Below, piece after piece: positions 43,677 to 53,581 of a stretch of 64,000 nucleotides of DNA. Numbering within the stretch: the stretch's first letter is position 1; every line of letters starts with the position of its first letter. The notes beneath the pieces were generated by a model. That model did no database searches, was not told where the DNA came from, and saw only the letters and a program-made list of their open reading frames with translations. The stretch is from Clostridium formicaceticum. Its GTDB lineage: Bacteria; Bacillota; Clostridia; Peptostreptococcales; Natronincolaceae. Made by a program: the position numbers and the translations under genes. The DNA is taken from positions 3,286,001 to 3,350,000 of the forward strand of contig NZ_CP017603.1 in the NCBI RefSeq assembly GCF_001854185.1. Reading direction: 5' to 3'.

Positions 43677-45827
43677 TCATTTATCTAAAATTTCGAGTAG
43701 TTCTGCCTTAGGAAATGTAACTGTTAGCTTAAATAAATCTCCGTCTATATTGATGCTCAAATCTCCTTTTTGAATTTCTACAAAACTTTTAGCTATAGAA
43801 AGTCCTAATCCTGAACCTTCAGTACTCCGAGATGCATCTCCCCTTACAAATCTCTCTGTAATTTCTTTAGCATCAAAATTCATTTCATAGGCAGAAATAT
43901 TTTTAAATATGAAACTTACTTCCGCTTGATTTTCTATAACATCTACATATACTCTTGAATTTTCCATTGCGTATTTGAAAATATTGCTCATAACATTTTC
44001 AAATACTCTATAGGTTCTTTTGCCATCCAATTCACAAATCACTTTATGCTCTGGAAGGTTTGTTTTGATTTGTAGGGAACTATTTTTTATTTTTTCCTCC
44101 AGTTCTCCTAGTGTTTGCCTAAAAAGTGCGATTATATCTATTTTTTCAAAATGAAGTTCGATATTACCACTGGTTGCCTTGCTGGCTTCAAATAAATCTT
44201 CTATTAATACTTTTAACCTTTTAGATTTTTTATCTAATATACCTATATACTCATCGCGGGTCTCTATATTAAGATCCTTCTTCTTTAGTAAATCAATATA
44301 GGTAATAATGGATGTAAGAGGGGTTTTAAGATCATGGGATACATTTGAAATAAGTTCTGCCTTCATTCTCTGGCTTTTTATTTCTTTATCTACAGCTAAT
44401 TGAAATCCTTGTTTAATATTATTTAAGTTCTTAGCTATAGGGCTTAGCATGCCTATATCTTCCTCAAGACTGATATCAAACCCCCCTTCAGCTAACTGAC
44501 TACTGGCGGCATGTATATCCTTCATAGTATCCATAAGGCCCAAGAAGTATTTAAATAAGAAAATACTATAGGCTATAGCCAATATAAATGCAAAACCTCC
44601 ACCTAAAGCAATCAACCATAAAATAAATAGATTGGTAACCAGGATAATAAAAATCTTTTTATGAGGATCCTTTGTTATATCTATCGTCATCACTTTCTTA
44701 AAGGTTTTTTTCAGATTTTTCATCATGTGAAAGCTTAGTTTTCCTATAATGCTATTTTTAATGAAACCCTCTTTGAACCCTGTATAATAGACATATTTTA
44801 TATAAACAATCGTTAAATAAATAAACAGATACAAGATGAAGGTTACGGGAATGCCGATGAGATAAAAATATCCGTTTGCATCATAGATTGCCTCCACTAT
44901 ATTAAATCCTTGAGGATTATAGATAGTACTATACCTGCCGGTGACGCCAATACCTACGACACTAGGCAAGGCAAATGCTAGCCATAAGGCCATCTTGAAT
45001 TCTAAAAATAAGCTATTAAAAACGCTGCAGATGACTGTTTGTTTTTGAATAGCATAGGGAATACTAAAGGTCAGAATAACTAAAAGAAGTATACTTGCTG
45101 CTCCTATTGCCAAAATCAATAAGATATGGTTAGGATGAAGAGTAAATTCCTTCATGCTATAAGTGAATAAATCATGATATGTTACGAAATCTTTTGGAAT
45201 AATATAGGCAGCTTCTAAATTAGCATAGGTTATTCTATCTTCATCAGTAAAAATAAATCCGTTTATAAAAGCATCTTTATCAAATCTTTCTCCCAAAGAG
45301 CTTTCTATTTCTTCTAGGTGACCATTTTCGTCAAATTTGACCTGCAGATAGAATAGACTATCCTTTATCTCTTGCTGTAATGCATTATACTCAGCATCCG
45401 ACGTATTACTTATGTTGATACTGTTATTATCATTCGTCATAGAATATCTAACACTTTCAACATTCTCGTATCGAGGATCATGCCAAGTAGTATTTTCAAC
45501 CTTTGGTTGATATAGATACCTTGTTAACCTACCTAAGGTATATGCAAAATTATTACTTTCAATATAGGCTTTGGCATCATTTTCTGAGGGGATAAAATTA
45601 GCTTTCATTGGTGCATAACTGCCTACTGAAATAGCTGTAAAGATAAATAGGAATAATATGGTTAAGAGTGTATAAGGAATAAATTTATTTTTTTGTCTAT
45701 GTTTTTTCATAGCATTGCTATCGCTATCTGCATCTTGCCTTTGCTCCTCTGGGTTTTCGTCACTATGGTTTTGTAGTACTTCTTTTTCTTTTTGGTCATC
45801 TGTATTATTGTTCAAATTTATATCCAA
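43677..45827 (-). CDS. Membrane sensor histidine kinase
   Basis: A 716-aa kinase. A charged cytoplasmic N-terminus (1-45) leads to a membrane segment (about 50-71), an extracellular domain (72-235), then four or five further membrane segments up to about residue 435. A HAMP-like linker follows, then the H-box NVSHDLKTPLTSI (H near 497) and an ATPase domain with GSGLGLSIAKSF. The many membrane segments suggest sensing at or in the membrane, as in envelope-stress kinases. It starts at TTG 45827 and overlaps the response regulator gene by 23 bp. Confidence 0.9.
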   Translation of the reverse strand: MDINLNNNTDDQKEKEVLQNHSDENPEEQRQDADSDSNAMKKHRQKNKFIPYTLLTILFLFIFTAISVGSYAPMKANFIPSENDAKAYIESNNFAYTLGRLTRYLYQPKVENTTWHDPRYENVESVRYSMTNDNNSINISNTSDAEYNALQQEIKDSLFYLQVKFDENGHLEEIESSLGERFDKDAFINGFIFTDEDRITYANLEAAYIIPKDFVTYHDLFTYSMKEFTLHPNHILLILAIGAASILLLVILTFSIPYAIQKQTVICSVFNSLFLEFKMALWLAFALPSVVGIGVTGRYSTIYNPQGFNIVEAIYDANGYFYLIGIPVTFILYLFIYLTIVYIKYVYYTGFKEGFIKNSIIGKLSFHMMKNLKKTFKKVMTIDITKDPHKKIFIILVTNLFILWLIALGGGFAFILAIAYSIFLFKYFLGLMDTMKDIHAASSQLAEGGFDISLEEDIGMLSPIAKNLNNIKQGFQLAVDKEIKSQRMKAELISNVSHDLKTPLTSIITYIDLLKKKDLNIETRDEYIGILDKKSKRLKVLIEDLFEASKATSGNIELHFEKIDIIALFRQTLGELEEKIKNSSLQIKTNLPEHKVICELDGKRTYRVFENVMSNIFKYAMENSRVYVDVIENQAEVSFIFKNISAYEMNFDAKEITERFVRGDASRSTEGSGLGLSIAKSFVEIQKGDLSINIDGDLFKLTVTFPKAELLEILDK

Positions 45828-46491
45828 TGCCCCACACCACCTTTAAATATTTTGGTTCCTTTGGATTGATCTCAATTTTTTCGCGGATTCTTCTTATATG
45901 AACCGTCACTGTATCTGGATTATATGCCGGCTCTTTCCATACTTTTTCATAGATTTCCTCTATAGAAAACACTTTATTAGGATGGCTCATCAGCAGGTGA
46001 AGAATCTTGTACTCTAAGGGTGTAATTTTTACTACTTCTCCATCCACCAGTACTTCTTTACTGTCATCCCTTAGCTCAACGCCACCTATTTTTATGGTGT
46101 TTTCTCTTGTATCTTTATTATTGGAATAGCTGGTATACCTTCTAAGATTAGAGTTTACCCTTGCCAATAGTTCCATAGGATTAAAGGGCTTGGTGACATA
46201 GTCGTCTGCTCCTACATTAAGCCCCCATATTTTATCTACATCCTCTGATTTTGCAGAAAGTATAATGATAGGAACTGTGCTTTTTTCCCTTATTTTAATG
46301 GTAGCGCTTGTACCATCTAGTTTAGGCATCATAATATCGATTAATACTAAATGGATCTCTTCCCTTCCGAAGATTGCTAGGGCTTCTTCACCATCATAAG
46401 CCTTAAAAACACGGTAGTTTTGATTTTTTAAATAAATTTCTATAGCATCTGTTATTTCTTTTTCATCGTCGACGACAAGTATATTATGCAT
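45805..46491 (-). CDS. OmpR-family response regulator
   Basis: A 228-aa regulator with receiver domain (1-118; D8-D9, phospho-acceptor D52 in IDIMMPKLDG, T and K in the ILSAKS and TKPFNP segments) and a winged-helix DNA-binding domain (about 130-228, ending KVVWGIGYKFE). It is the partner of the overlapping kinase gene. ATG 46491 follows GGAGGAG. Direct repeats of TTCTTA lie 80 nt upstream and could be its own binding site. Confidence 0.93.
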   Translation of the reverse strand: MHNILVVDDEKEITDAIEIYLKNQNYRVFKAYDGEEALAIFGREEIHLVLIDIMMPKLDGTSATIKIREKSTVPIIILSAKSEDVDKIWGLNVGADDYVTKPFNPMELLARVNSNLRRYTSYSNNKDTRENTIKIGGVELRDDSKEVLVDGEVVKITPLEYKILHLLMSHPNKVFSIEEIYEKVWKEPAYNPDTVTVHIRRIREKIEINPKEPKYLKVVWGIGYKFEQ

Positions 46492-46572
46492 AAACCCTAC
46501 TCCTCCTTGCTTCCTTCGAGATATCTCTTATACCTATAATAGCATATACTTTTTAAGATTCTACTATCATAA

Positions 46573-46589
46573 TTCTTACGAATTTCTTA
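46573..46589 (-). promoter_or_regulatory. Direct-repeat operator candidate for the response regulator
   Basis: TTCTTA recurs at 46573-46578 and 46584-46589, 11 bp apart, about one helical turn, as expected for an OmpR-family dimer. A TATTAT -10-like element for the operon lies downstream near 46540 on the minus strand. Confidence 0.4.
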
Positions 46590-46633
46590 AGAAAAATAAA
46601 AAAACTTCATACACATCAAACCACATCAAACAA

Positions 46634-46662
46634 AAGCCATTCTAGATTTCTTAGAATGGCTT
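46634..46662. terminator. Hairpin next to the activator remnant
   Basis: AAGCCATTCTA pairs with TAGAATGGCTT over a 7-nt loop. T-runs are poor on both sides; it may be the former terminator of the decayed gene. Confidence 0.5.
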
Positions 46663-46677
46663 AGTATATTTTGTTTA

Positions 46678-46874
46678 AGCTAAGGAATTACGTTAATTCT
46701 ATAGAAAAGATCCTGACGAAATTCTCCCTCTAGAACCTTTCTTTCTAAATCTTGGTTGGTAGCTGCAATCACTCTTACATCGATAGGAATCAGTTCTTTT
46801 GCTCCTATCTTTTCTATCATTTGTAAATGTTTTGAATATTGGAAGCAATCCTCATTAATCCCATAAGCAACCAT
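46678..46874 (-). pseudogene. Remnant of a sigma-54-dependent activator (AAA+ fragment)
   Basis: About 64 codons read as the middle of a sigma-54 interaction domain: IPIDVRVIAATNQDLERKV followed by GEFRQDLFYRINVIP. Full activators have about 230 residues in this domain plus sensor and Fis-type DNA-binding parts; here the Walker A, GAFTGA and the C-terminal domains are missing, with a stop right after INVIP. The N-terminal side is already diverged. It is a gene fragment and not likely to be functional. An intact relative lies at 56381. Confidence 0.75.
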
Positions 46875-47003
46875 CCTCTAAATTTTATAAATTATTTTTC
46901 TTTACGCTTATTGTAGCAAAAAAACAAATTTTTTGCTAAATCTCTTATGAAACGACTAAATTCATGCCATAATACATTGTAAATATATTTTGGAGTGATA
47001 GTA

Positions 47004-47504
47004 TTGAATATAGAAACCTTCATAAAACTTTTAGATACTTACAATTTACCTTGGTTAATCTTAGCCATCATAACTTGGCTGACAATTTACTTTTCTTGCT
47101 CGTTGCAGCAGTTCTTCCATGCACTACCTGTTGGCTTTTGGACGATGGTGATCGGTGGTATGTTAGAAAGTTTTTTCATTGAGCATAAATTTTGGGTTGA
47201 CCGTTTTATTATGATTCATATTGGTGAATTGGACTTATTTGTATTAATCGGTCCTTTTTTTGCTGTAGGATTAGTATTAATAAGGTTTTTACCTAAAGGA
47301 CGTTGGAAAAAACACCTTATAGTTTTAACATTTGCAGCATTATCCACAGCAATAGAACTAATTGCAATAAAGTTAAAGTTTTTAGAATACCATCCTGAAA
47401 AATGGGGCGTACTGTATTCTTTCGTGGCTTATTCTTTAGCCTTAATGAGTGCTTTGGGTTTTTATTATGTTTACTATAGCAAAGACACTTACAAATATCC
47501 TTAA
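47004..47504 (+). CDS. CBO0543-family membrane protein
   Basis: A 166-aa protein with five hydrophobic segments, matching the CBO0543 family of Firmicutes in length and in features such as the W and H residues around WVDRFIMIHIGELDLFVLIG and the tail LKFLEYHPEKWGVLYS. Its function is unknown. TTG 47004 is preferred to GTG 46995, since TTGGAGTG (46989-46996) serves as the ribosome-binding site. It converges with the MATE gene. Confidence 0.8.
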   Translation: MNIETFIKLLDTYNLPWLILAIITWLTIYFSCSLQQFFHALPVGFWTMVIGGMLESFFIEHKFWVDRFIMIHIGELDLFVLIGPFFAVGLVLIRFLPKGRWKKHLIVLTFAALSTAIELIAIKLKFLEYHPEKWGVLYSFVAYSLALMSALGFYYVYYSKDTYKYP

Positions 47505-47521
47505 GACTTTGAAAAACTGTT

Positions 47522-48976
47522 TTAGTTGCTGCTCTTTAAGTGTTCACTTCTCATCCATTGGTAGATTAAAAAAGTTGTTACCAGTGCTGTTGCAGCTTCA
47601 GAAAATACAGGGGTAATCCATATTCCCGCTGTCCCCCATAGTAAAGGAAAAACTGCTAAACCTATTAAGATAAATACAAGACCTCGTAAAATTGCTATCA
47701 CCAAAGAATGAATAGCTTTTTCCATGGCAGTAAAAAAGACAGATCCTACTATCCCTACAGGCATAAAGAGCATAGACCAGCTGATGGTATCTGCTACGCT
47801 AACAGTCAGGTCTAATGCATCAGGATGTTCAGGAATAAAAAGAGTTACCAATGTTTGTGTTTGCCACTGAAGAAGAATAAAAAAGATAATACCGATGATA
47901 AAAGAAGAAGCTAATAATCGGCTCAGGGTACCTTGAACGCGGTAAAAAAGACCTGCCCCATGGTTGTAGCTTAAAATTGGTTGGGTGCCATTACTCATTC
48001 CTATCAAAATCATCATCCCAAACATAAGTAGATATTGGACTAGAGCAAAAGCCGCTACCCCTAAAGCCCCTAAATGACTGAGTATGATTCGATTAAATAA
48101 AAAGGTTGTTAATCCTGCGGCAATATTATTAAATAGTTCTGAGGAACCATTGGTTACAATCGTACCTATAGCTGAAAATCCTCCTCCAGGAGCCCCCAAG
48201 CTTAAACCAGTATGGCCACCAAAAGTTTTAAAAAGAAAATATATCAAAAAGACCGTTGCACCAATGCTTTGAGAAAGCCCTGTTGCTAAAGCTGCACCCC
48301 TAATACCTAAGTCAAGGGGGAAAAGAAAAATATAATCCAATACAATATTTAGTATTGCCATAGCTGCCATAACCATGGTAGCCATATTAGGCCGACCATC
48401 ATTTCGTACAGATTGTTCAAGGATAAATAGCAGTATCATGGGTGTAAAAAAAGGATATAAAGCCTTTAAATACTGTCCTGCATAATTTCCTAGTTCTCCA
48501 GAAGTTCCTATGAAGTATAGTATTTTGGGAAAAGCCAAAACAACCACAGCACTTCCACAAACCCCTAGTATCGTACCAAGAGTGACAATCAGGCCTAAAA
48601 TACGTCGCGCCTTATCTGTTTTTCCTGCCCCTAAGAGAACAGCAATTCGAGCATTTCCACCTATTCCTATCATAACAGCTAGACCAATAAATACGGCTAG
48701 AATAGGGAAAAGTACATTGATAGATGCCAGTGCTTCAGGTCCTAAACGTCTGCCTACTAAAATTCCGTCTACTACTTGATAAAGTGCCATGAATAACATA
48801 GAGGCTACAGCAGGAAGAGCATTTTTCGTGATAAGACTGCCTAATGGATGTGTAAGAAAAGCTTCTCTGGTGGAATTGGTATTGGAAGTTTTCTCATTTT
48901 CCTTTTCTAGATTTGTAGTTTTTTCAACTACTTGTTTTTTCTTATTGTTATTTTTAGTGTTCAATCTTTTTTTCAT
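47522..48976 (-). CDS. MATE family multidrug efflux transporter
   Basis: A 484-aa transporter with twelve membrane segments and the two-repeat MATE layout. N-repeat marks are LPAVASMLFMALYQVVDGIL and the following GRRLGPEALASIN; the C-repeat begins near IGTIVTNGSSELFNN. The first 40 residues are an unusual lysine, asparagine and serine-rich hydrophilic tail. It exports cationic compounds using Na+ or H+; the substrate is unknown. The 222 nt before it hold a GC-rich hairpin. Confidence 0.9.
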   Translation of the reverse strand: MKKRLNTKNNNKKKQVVEKTTNLEKENEKTSNTNSTREAFLTHPLGSLITKNALPAVASMLFMALYQVVDGILVGRRLGPEALASINVLFPILAVFIGLAVMIGIGGNARIAVLLGAGKTDKARRILGLIVTLGTILGVCGSAVVVLAFPKILYFIGTSGELGNYAGQYLKALYPFFTPMILLFILEQSVRNDGRPNMATMVMAAMAILNIVLDYIFLFPLDLGIRGAALATGLSQSIGATVFLIYFLFKTFGGHTGLSLGAPGGGFSAIGTIVTNGSSELFNNIAAGLTTFLFNRIILSHLGALGVAAFALVQYLLMFGMMILIGMSNGTQPILSYNHGAGLFYRVQGTLSRLLASSFIIGIIFFILLQWQTQTLVTLFIPEHPDALDLTVSVADTISWSMLFMPVGIVGSVFFTAMEKAIHSLVIAILRGLVFILIGLAVFPLLWGTAGIWITPVFSEAATALVTTFLIYQWMRSEHLKSSN

Positions 48977-49121
48977 GTTTTATGTACTCCGCTTGAATAT
49001 TTAAGTAAATTTCTATTTATTTAAAACTTTCTTCTAATTGGAATAGATTCCTTCTTTGTTCACTATAATTTGCTGAATGATACCATAGTATTCAGTTCTT
49101 TCCCACCAAAATTTGCAGCCC

Positions 49122-49142
49122 ACGGTTTTGGGGCGAAACCGT
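49122..49142 (-). repeat. GC-rich hairpin between the topoisomerase and MATE genes
   Basis: ACGGTTT (49122-49128) pairs with AAACCGT (49136-49142) around TGGGGCG. A further pairing of CCACGGT with ACCGTGT near 49145 may compete. The G+C content stands out from the flanks. No riboswitch class is recognised. Confidence 0.4.
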
Positions 49143-49198
49143 AGACCGTGTATATTAAAATTTAACTTTAGAAGCGCGAATCTATAAGTGAAATGAAA

Positions 49199-51385
49199 CT
49201 ATATAAAACTTAAGTTTTTTTCTTCTTTCTCTAAATGATCTTCTTTTCTGAGAAAGGTACCGATGGCAGGTATATTGCCGCGATAATAGTCGATATCTTC
49301 AAAGGCAGTATTTTCTAAGGCCTTAACTTTTGATAAGGTACTGCTATTTTTAGACTTTAGTACTTGAACCCCAACGGAGTTTCTGGTGGTTTTTACACTG
49401 ATTTGATTGGTATGAAAAACCAAAACTTTCTTGATACTGCTTACGGCGACTAACTCTTTATCTTCTTTAATATATTCAATATGTACCAACTCAGCTTCAT
49501 TAGCGTAAGCATTTGCCAATTGTTTTCTATTGGTTTTGGTTTGATAGCTTTCCAGCGAAATTTTAGCTGCCTTGCCATTTTTATAAAAAAACAGCATATG
49601 TCCTTTGTAGTCTTCGGTGGCTGTCATATAGATGATTTTTTCATCATCAGCTAAACTCAGTAGATTTTTTAAATAATCACCTAGGCTGCTGGTCTTTTTA
49701 TCCTCTAGTTCATAGCATCTTATTTTATAAACTACGTGTTTGTTGGAGAACATTAGTAGATCTGATTTATTGCTGCCATCAATTTCTTGAATAATAAAAT
49801 CATCATCTTTTAATTTATGGCCATTACTACTGCTTCTTAAGGAGGCTAAAGATATCTTTTTAAGATAGTTTTCACTGGTTAAAAACAACTTTATATTATA
49901 GTCCTCAATTAAAAGCTCCTCTTTAACTACTTCTATATACTTTTCTTCAATGATTTCTGTTTTTCTAGGTTTTCCATATTTTTTTGCTATCTCTTCTAGT
50001 TCTTTGATAATGACTTTGTTGATTTTGCCTTCATTTTTTAAGGTGATATCAAGACTTTTAATTTCCTTTTCTAAGTTTTTAATATCTTTGGTTTTATTTA
50101 GAATGTACTCTTGGTTGAAGTTTCTTAACTTGATATCTGCAATAAATTCAGCTTGGATCTTGTCTACTTCAAAGCCCTTCATTAAATTTGGTATAACTTC
50201 CTTATCTTTTTTTGTGTCCTTAACGATTTTTACTGCCCGATCTATATCTAAGAGAATTTTCTCCAGGCCATTTAGCAGATGTAGCCTTTGTTGCTTTTGA
50301 TGAATATCAAAGGTTAGTTGTCTTTTTATACAATCCACTCTAAAGATTGTCCATTCCTTCAGGATTTGTTTTACGCCTAAAAGCATAGGATTACCATGAA
50401 TCAAGATATTAAAGTTACAGCTAAATGTATCTTGTAATGTTGTCATTTTGTACAATCGGTTCATCAAATGATCGGCATCGGTATTTCTTTTTAGGTCTAG
50501 GGTGATTTTTAAACCTTCTTTATCAGTTTCATCTCTTATATCATTGATTTCTTTAATTCTTCCTGATTTAACCAGCTCAATAATTTTTTCTATAATCGCC
50601 TCTATGGTGGTGGTGTAAGGGATTTCGTAGATTTCTATACAGTTATTTTGCTTATCATACCGATATCTTCCCCTCAAATGAAAACTACCCTTGCCGGTAT
50701 CATAGATGGCCTTAAGCTCTGATTCGTTAAAGATAAACTGTCCTCCTGATGAGAAATCAGGGGCTTTTAAATATTGGGTAATATCTACTTCTTCATTCTT
50801 TAGGAATGCAATCGTTGCTTCACATACTTCTTGCAAATTAAAACTGCATATGGCACTTGCCATACCTACAGCAATTCCTAAGTTAGGATTTACAAGAATA
50901 TTTGGAAAGGTAGTAGGTAGTAACTTAGGTTCTTCTATTGTATTGTCATAGTTGGGTACAAAGTCTACCGTATCCTTATGAATATCCTTAAAAAATTCTT
51001 CACAAACTTCTTCTAGTTTAGCTTCGGTATATCGTGGTGCTGCATACGCCATTTCTCTAGAATAGTTTTTCCCAAAGTTACCTTTGCTATCAATAAGAGG
51101 ATGTAATAGCGCTTCGTTTCCTCTCGTTAGACGTACCATGGTTTCGTAGATGGCGCCATCTCCATGGGGATTGAGCTTCATGGTTTGTCCAACGATGTTT
51201 GCTGATTTTGTTTTAGATCCCTTGAGCAGCCCCATTTTAAACATGGTGTAGAGCAGTTTGCGATGAGATGGTTTTAATCCATCAATTTCAGGCAATGCTC
51301 TTGAGACAATAACACTCATGGAATAAGGCATATAGTTTTTCTCTAAGGTTTCTATTACATTTAAGTGGCTTAATTTAGACTGCAT
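49199..51385 (-). CDS. Type IIA topoisomerase subunit A (ParC/GyrA-like)
   Basis: A 728-aa subunit with the DNA-cleavage tyrosine in YAAPRYTEAKL (near Y117), the NPHGDGAIYETMVR breakage-reunion segment, a coiled coil (about 360-450) and a C-terminal region with weak beta-pinwheel repeats. It is shorter than GyrA (about 820-850 aa) and stands beside a ParE-like gene away from any gyrBA, so it is the second topoisomerase. The residue equal to the quinolone serine (E. coli GyrA S83) is glycine; the acidic residue four places on is kept as E. ATG 51385. Confidence 0.92.
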   Translation of the reverse strand: MQSKLSHLNVIETLEKNYMPYSMSVIVSRALPEIDGLKPSHRKLLYTMFKMGLLKGSKTKSANIVGQTMKLNPHGDGAIYETMVRLTRGNEALLHPLIDSKGNFGKNYSREMAYAAPRYTEAKLEEVCEEFFKDIHKDTVDFVPNYDNTIEEPKLLPTTFPNILVNPNLGIAVGMASAICSFNLQEVCEATIAFLKNEEVDITQYLKAPDFSSGGQFIFNESELKAIYDTGKGSFHLRGRYRYDKQNNCIEIYEIPYTTTIEAIIEKIIELVKSGRIKEINDIRDETDKEGLKITLDLKRNTDADHLMNRLYKMTTLQDTFSCNFNILIHGNPMLLGVKQILKEWTIFRVDCIKRQLTFDIHQKQQRLHLLNGLEKILLDIDRAVKIVKDTKKDKEVIPNLMKGFEVDKIQAEFIADIKLRNFNQEYILNKTKDIKNLEKEIKSLDITLKNEGKINKVIIKELEEIAKKYGKPRKTEIIEEKYIEVVKEELLIEDYNIKLFLTSENYLKKISLASLRSSSNGHKLKDDDFIIQEIDGSNKSDLLMFSNKHVVYKIRCYELEDKKTSSLGDYLKNLLSLADDEKIIYMTATEDYKGHMLFFYKNGKAAKISLESYQTKTNRKQLANAYANEAELVHIEYIKEDKELVAVSSIKKVLVFHTNQISVKTTRNSVGVQVLKSKNSSTLSKVKALENTAFEDIDYYRGNIPAIGTFLRKEDHLEKEEKNLSFI

Positions 51386-51429
51386 GCATCTTCTCTCCTA
51401 CATTTATATTCTTTACTGATTAACTTTTT

Positions 51430-53409
51430 TTAAATTACATCACATTGATCAATATACTTAGAACCATATTTTGAAATAAACTCTTTTCTTCCCAGCAGAT
51501 TATCTCCCAGGAACAATTCGAAGGCTTCTTTGGTGGCCTGTGCTTCTGTCGGGGTAACCTGAATCAATCTTCTTGTTTCCGGATTCATGGTAGTTTGCCA
51601 CATCATCTCAGGTTCATTTTCTCCTAACCCCTTTGATCTTTGAATTTTATAATTACTTTTTAGCTTTTTTAAGAGGGTATTTTTTTCTCCCTCTGAATAG
51701 ACAAAAAATGGATTTCCTTTGCTATCGGTAATTTCATACAAGGGTGATTCTGCTATATAGACATAACCCTTTTCGATCAAGGTAGGGGTAAGAACATATA
51801 GCATGGTGAGAATTAAAGTCCTAATTTGAAACCCGTCTACATCGGCATCTGTACAAATGATAACTTTACTCCAATTGAGTTTTTCAATATCAAAAAAGCT
51901 CAAGTCACTGTGTTTGTTTTTAATCTCCACACCGCAGCCTAATACCTTGAGGAGGTCAACGATAATGTCATTTTTAAATATCTTGTCATAATCGGATTTT
52001 AAGCAGTTTAAGATTTTCCCTCGCACAGGAATAATCGCTTGAAATTCTGCGTCTCTACCCATTTTTGTTGAACCTAATGCAGAATCTCCTTCTACGATAA
52101 ACAATTCTCTTTTAGCGATATCTTTGCTTCTGCAATCCACAAACTTTTTAACTTTATTAGAGAAATTATCCACACCTTTACTTAATTTTTTTCTAACATC
52201 TATCCTGGTCAGCTCTGCCTTTTCTCTACTTCGTTTATTAATTAATATCTGATCAATGATTTTCTCTAAATCCATTTGATTTTCTATAAAATAAATTTCT
52301 AGTTTTTCCTTTAAAAAAGTCGTTATAGCTTCTTGAATAAATTTATTGGTGATGGCCTTTTTTGTCTGATTTTCATAACTTGTGATCGTGGAATATGTAT
52401 TGGTAACTAAGATTAAACTATCTTTAATATCCGTAAAGGTGACTCTTTTTTCATTCTTAGTGTACTTATTCTTATCTTTTATAAAGCTATGGATTTGAGA
52501 AGAAAATCCACTGTCTACAGCCTTATCTGGCGCTCCACCATACTCTAAAAAGGAAGAATTATGATAATATTCAAGCATGGTACGCTCATTATTAAAGACA
52601 AAGGCTACTTCGATTTTAAGTTTATATTCTTCTTTATCTTCCCTATCTCTTCCTTTTGTTTCAAATTCAAAATATTGAGGTTCAGTAAACCCCTTTTCTT
52701 CATTAACCTCTTTTACATAATCGATAATGCCATTTTCATAGTAATAAACAAAAGTTTCCTCTGTTGCTTCATCATAGAGTTTAAACGTAATTCCTTTGTT
52801 TACGATAGCCTGTCTTTTAAGAACTTCTTGAAAAAATTTTAGAGGGATGTCGATATCATTAAATACCTCTAGGTCAGGCTTCCATTTGATGGTTGTGCCT
52901 GTGTGTTGATAATTATACTTTTCCTTTATTAACGCACCAACAACCTCTCCCTTTTCAAAATGCAGCTGGTATCTATGGCCATCTCGATAGACTTCTACAT
53001 CCATGTATTCAGAGGCAAACTGGGTGGCTGCAGTACCAAGGCCATTTAGCCCAATACTATATTGGTAGTTGCTTCCAGTGTTATTATTATATTTTCCACC
53101 GCCATAAAGGATGGTAAATACAATCTCCCAGTTATACTTTTCCTCTTTCGTATTATACTCTAAAGGGATTCCTCTTCCCTGATCCCTTACCTCTATAGAT
53201 TTATCCTTATAGCGGAATACTTCTATCAGATCCCCAAAACCTTCTTGGGCTTCATCCCTGGCATTTGCTACAATTTCTACAAGGGTATGGCAGCATCCTT
53301 CTATACCATCACTACCAAAGATTACCCCTGGCCTAAGTCGAACCTTATCTTTTTCCTGTAAGGTTGAAAGACTATCATTATCATAATTATGTTGTTTTTT
53401 TGTAGTCAT
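51430..53409 (-). CDS. Type IIA topoisomerase subunit B (ParE/GyrB-like)
   Basis: A 659-aa ATPase subunit. It has the GHKL ATPase parts (IVANARDEAQEG, VRDQGRGIPLE, IGLNGLGTAATQF), the transducer domain and the TOPRIM region with EGDSALGSTKMGRD and TDADVDGFQIRTL. The usual EGDSAGGSAKQGRD reads EGDSALGS here. It lies 44 nt upstream of the A subunit in the same operon. The length fits ParE rather than the longer proteobacterial GyrB. The pair would relax or decatenate DNA. Confidence 0.92.
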   Translation of the reverse strand: MTTKKQHNYDNDSLSTLQEKDKVRLRPGVIFGSDGIEGCCHTLVEIVANARDEAQEGFGDLIEVFRYKDKSIEVRDQGRGIPLEYNTKEEKYNWEIVFTILYGGGKYNNNTGSNYQYSIGLNGLGTAATQFASEYMDVEVYRDGHRYQLHFEKGEVVGALIKEKYNYQHTGTTIKWKPDLEVFNDIDIPLKFFQEVLKRQAIVNKGITFKLYDEATEETFVYYYENGIIDYVKEVNEEKGFTEPQYFEFETKGRDREDKEEYKLKIEVAFVFNNERTMLEYYHNSSFLEYGGAPDKAVDSGFSSQIHSFIKDKNKYTKNEKRVTFTDIKDSLILVTNTYSTITSYENQTKKAITNKFIQEAITTFLKEKLEIYFIENQMDLEKIIDQILINKRSREKAELTRIDVRKKLSKGVDNFSNKVKKFVDCRSKDIAKRELFIVEGDSALGSTKMGRDAEFQAIIPVRGKILNCLKSDYDKIFKNDIIVDLLKVLGCGVEIKNKHSDLSFFDIEKLNWSKVIICTDADVDGFQIRTLILTMLYVLTPTLIEKGYVYIAESPLYEITDSKGNPFFVYSEGEKNTLLKKLKSNYKIQRSKGLGENEPEMMWQTTMNPETRRLIQVTPTEAQATKEAFELFLGDNLLGRKEFISKYGSKYIDQCDVI

Positions 53410-53581
53410 CTTACACCCTCTTTTCTTTTGTAAATACCATCTATCATCATACCATAAATCTCAGTAATTTATCGAATGATCTTATATAAAAAACAGTATA
53501 TCAAAATCAATTTAATCGAACAAGTGTTTCGGAGGTATTCTAGGAATTTCTCTAAGGGTTTCTCTAAGCTTATCAAGTAAG

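Noticed and set aside
49005-49198. ykkC, preQ1 or other known riboswitch before the MATE gene
   Set aside because: None of the conserved core sequences of classes I know could be found.
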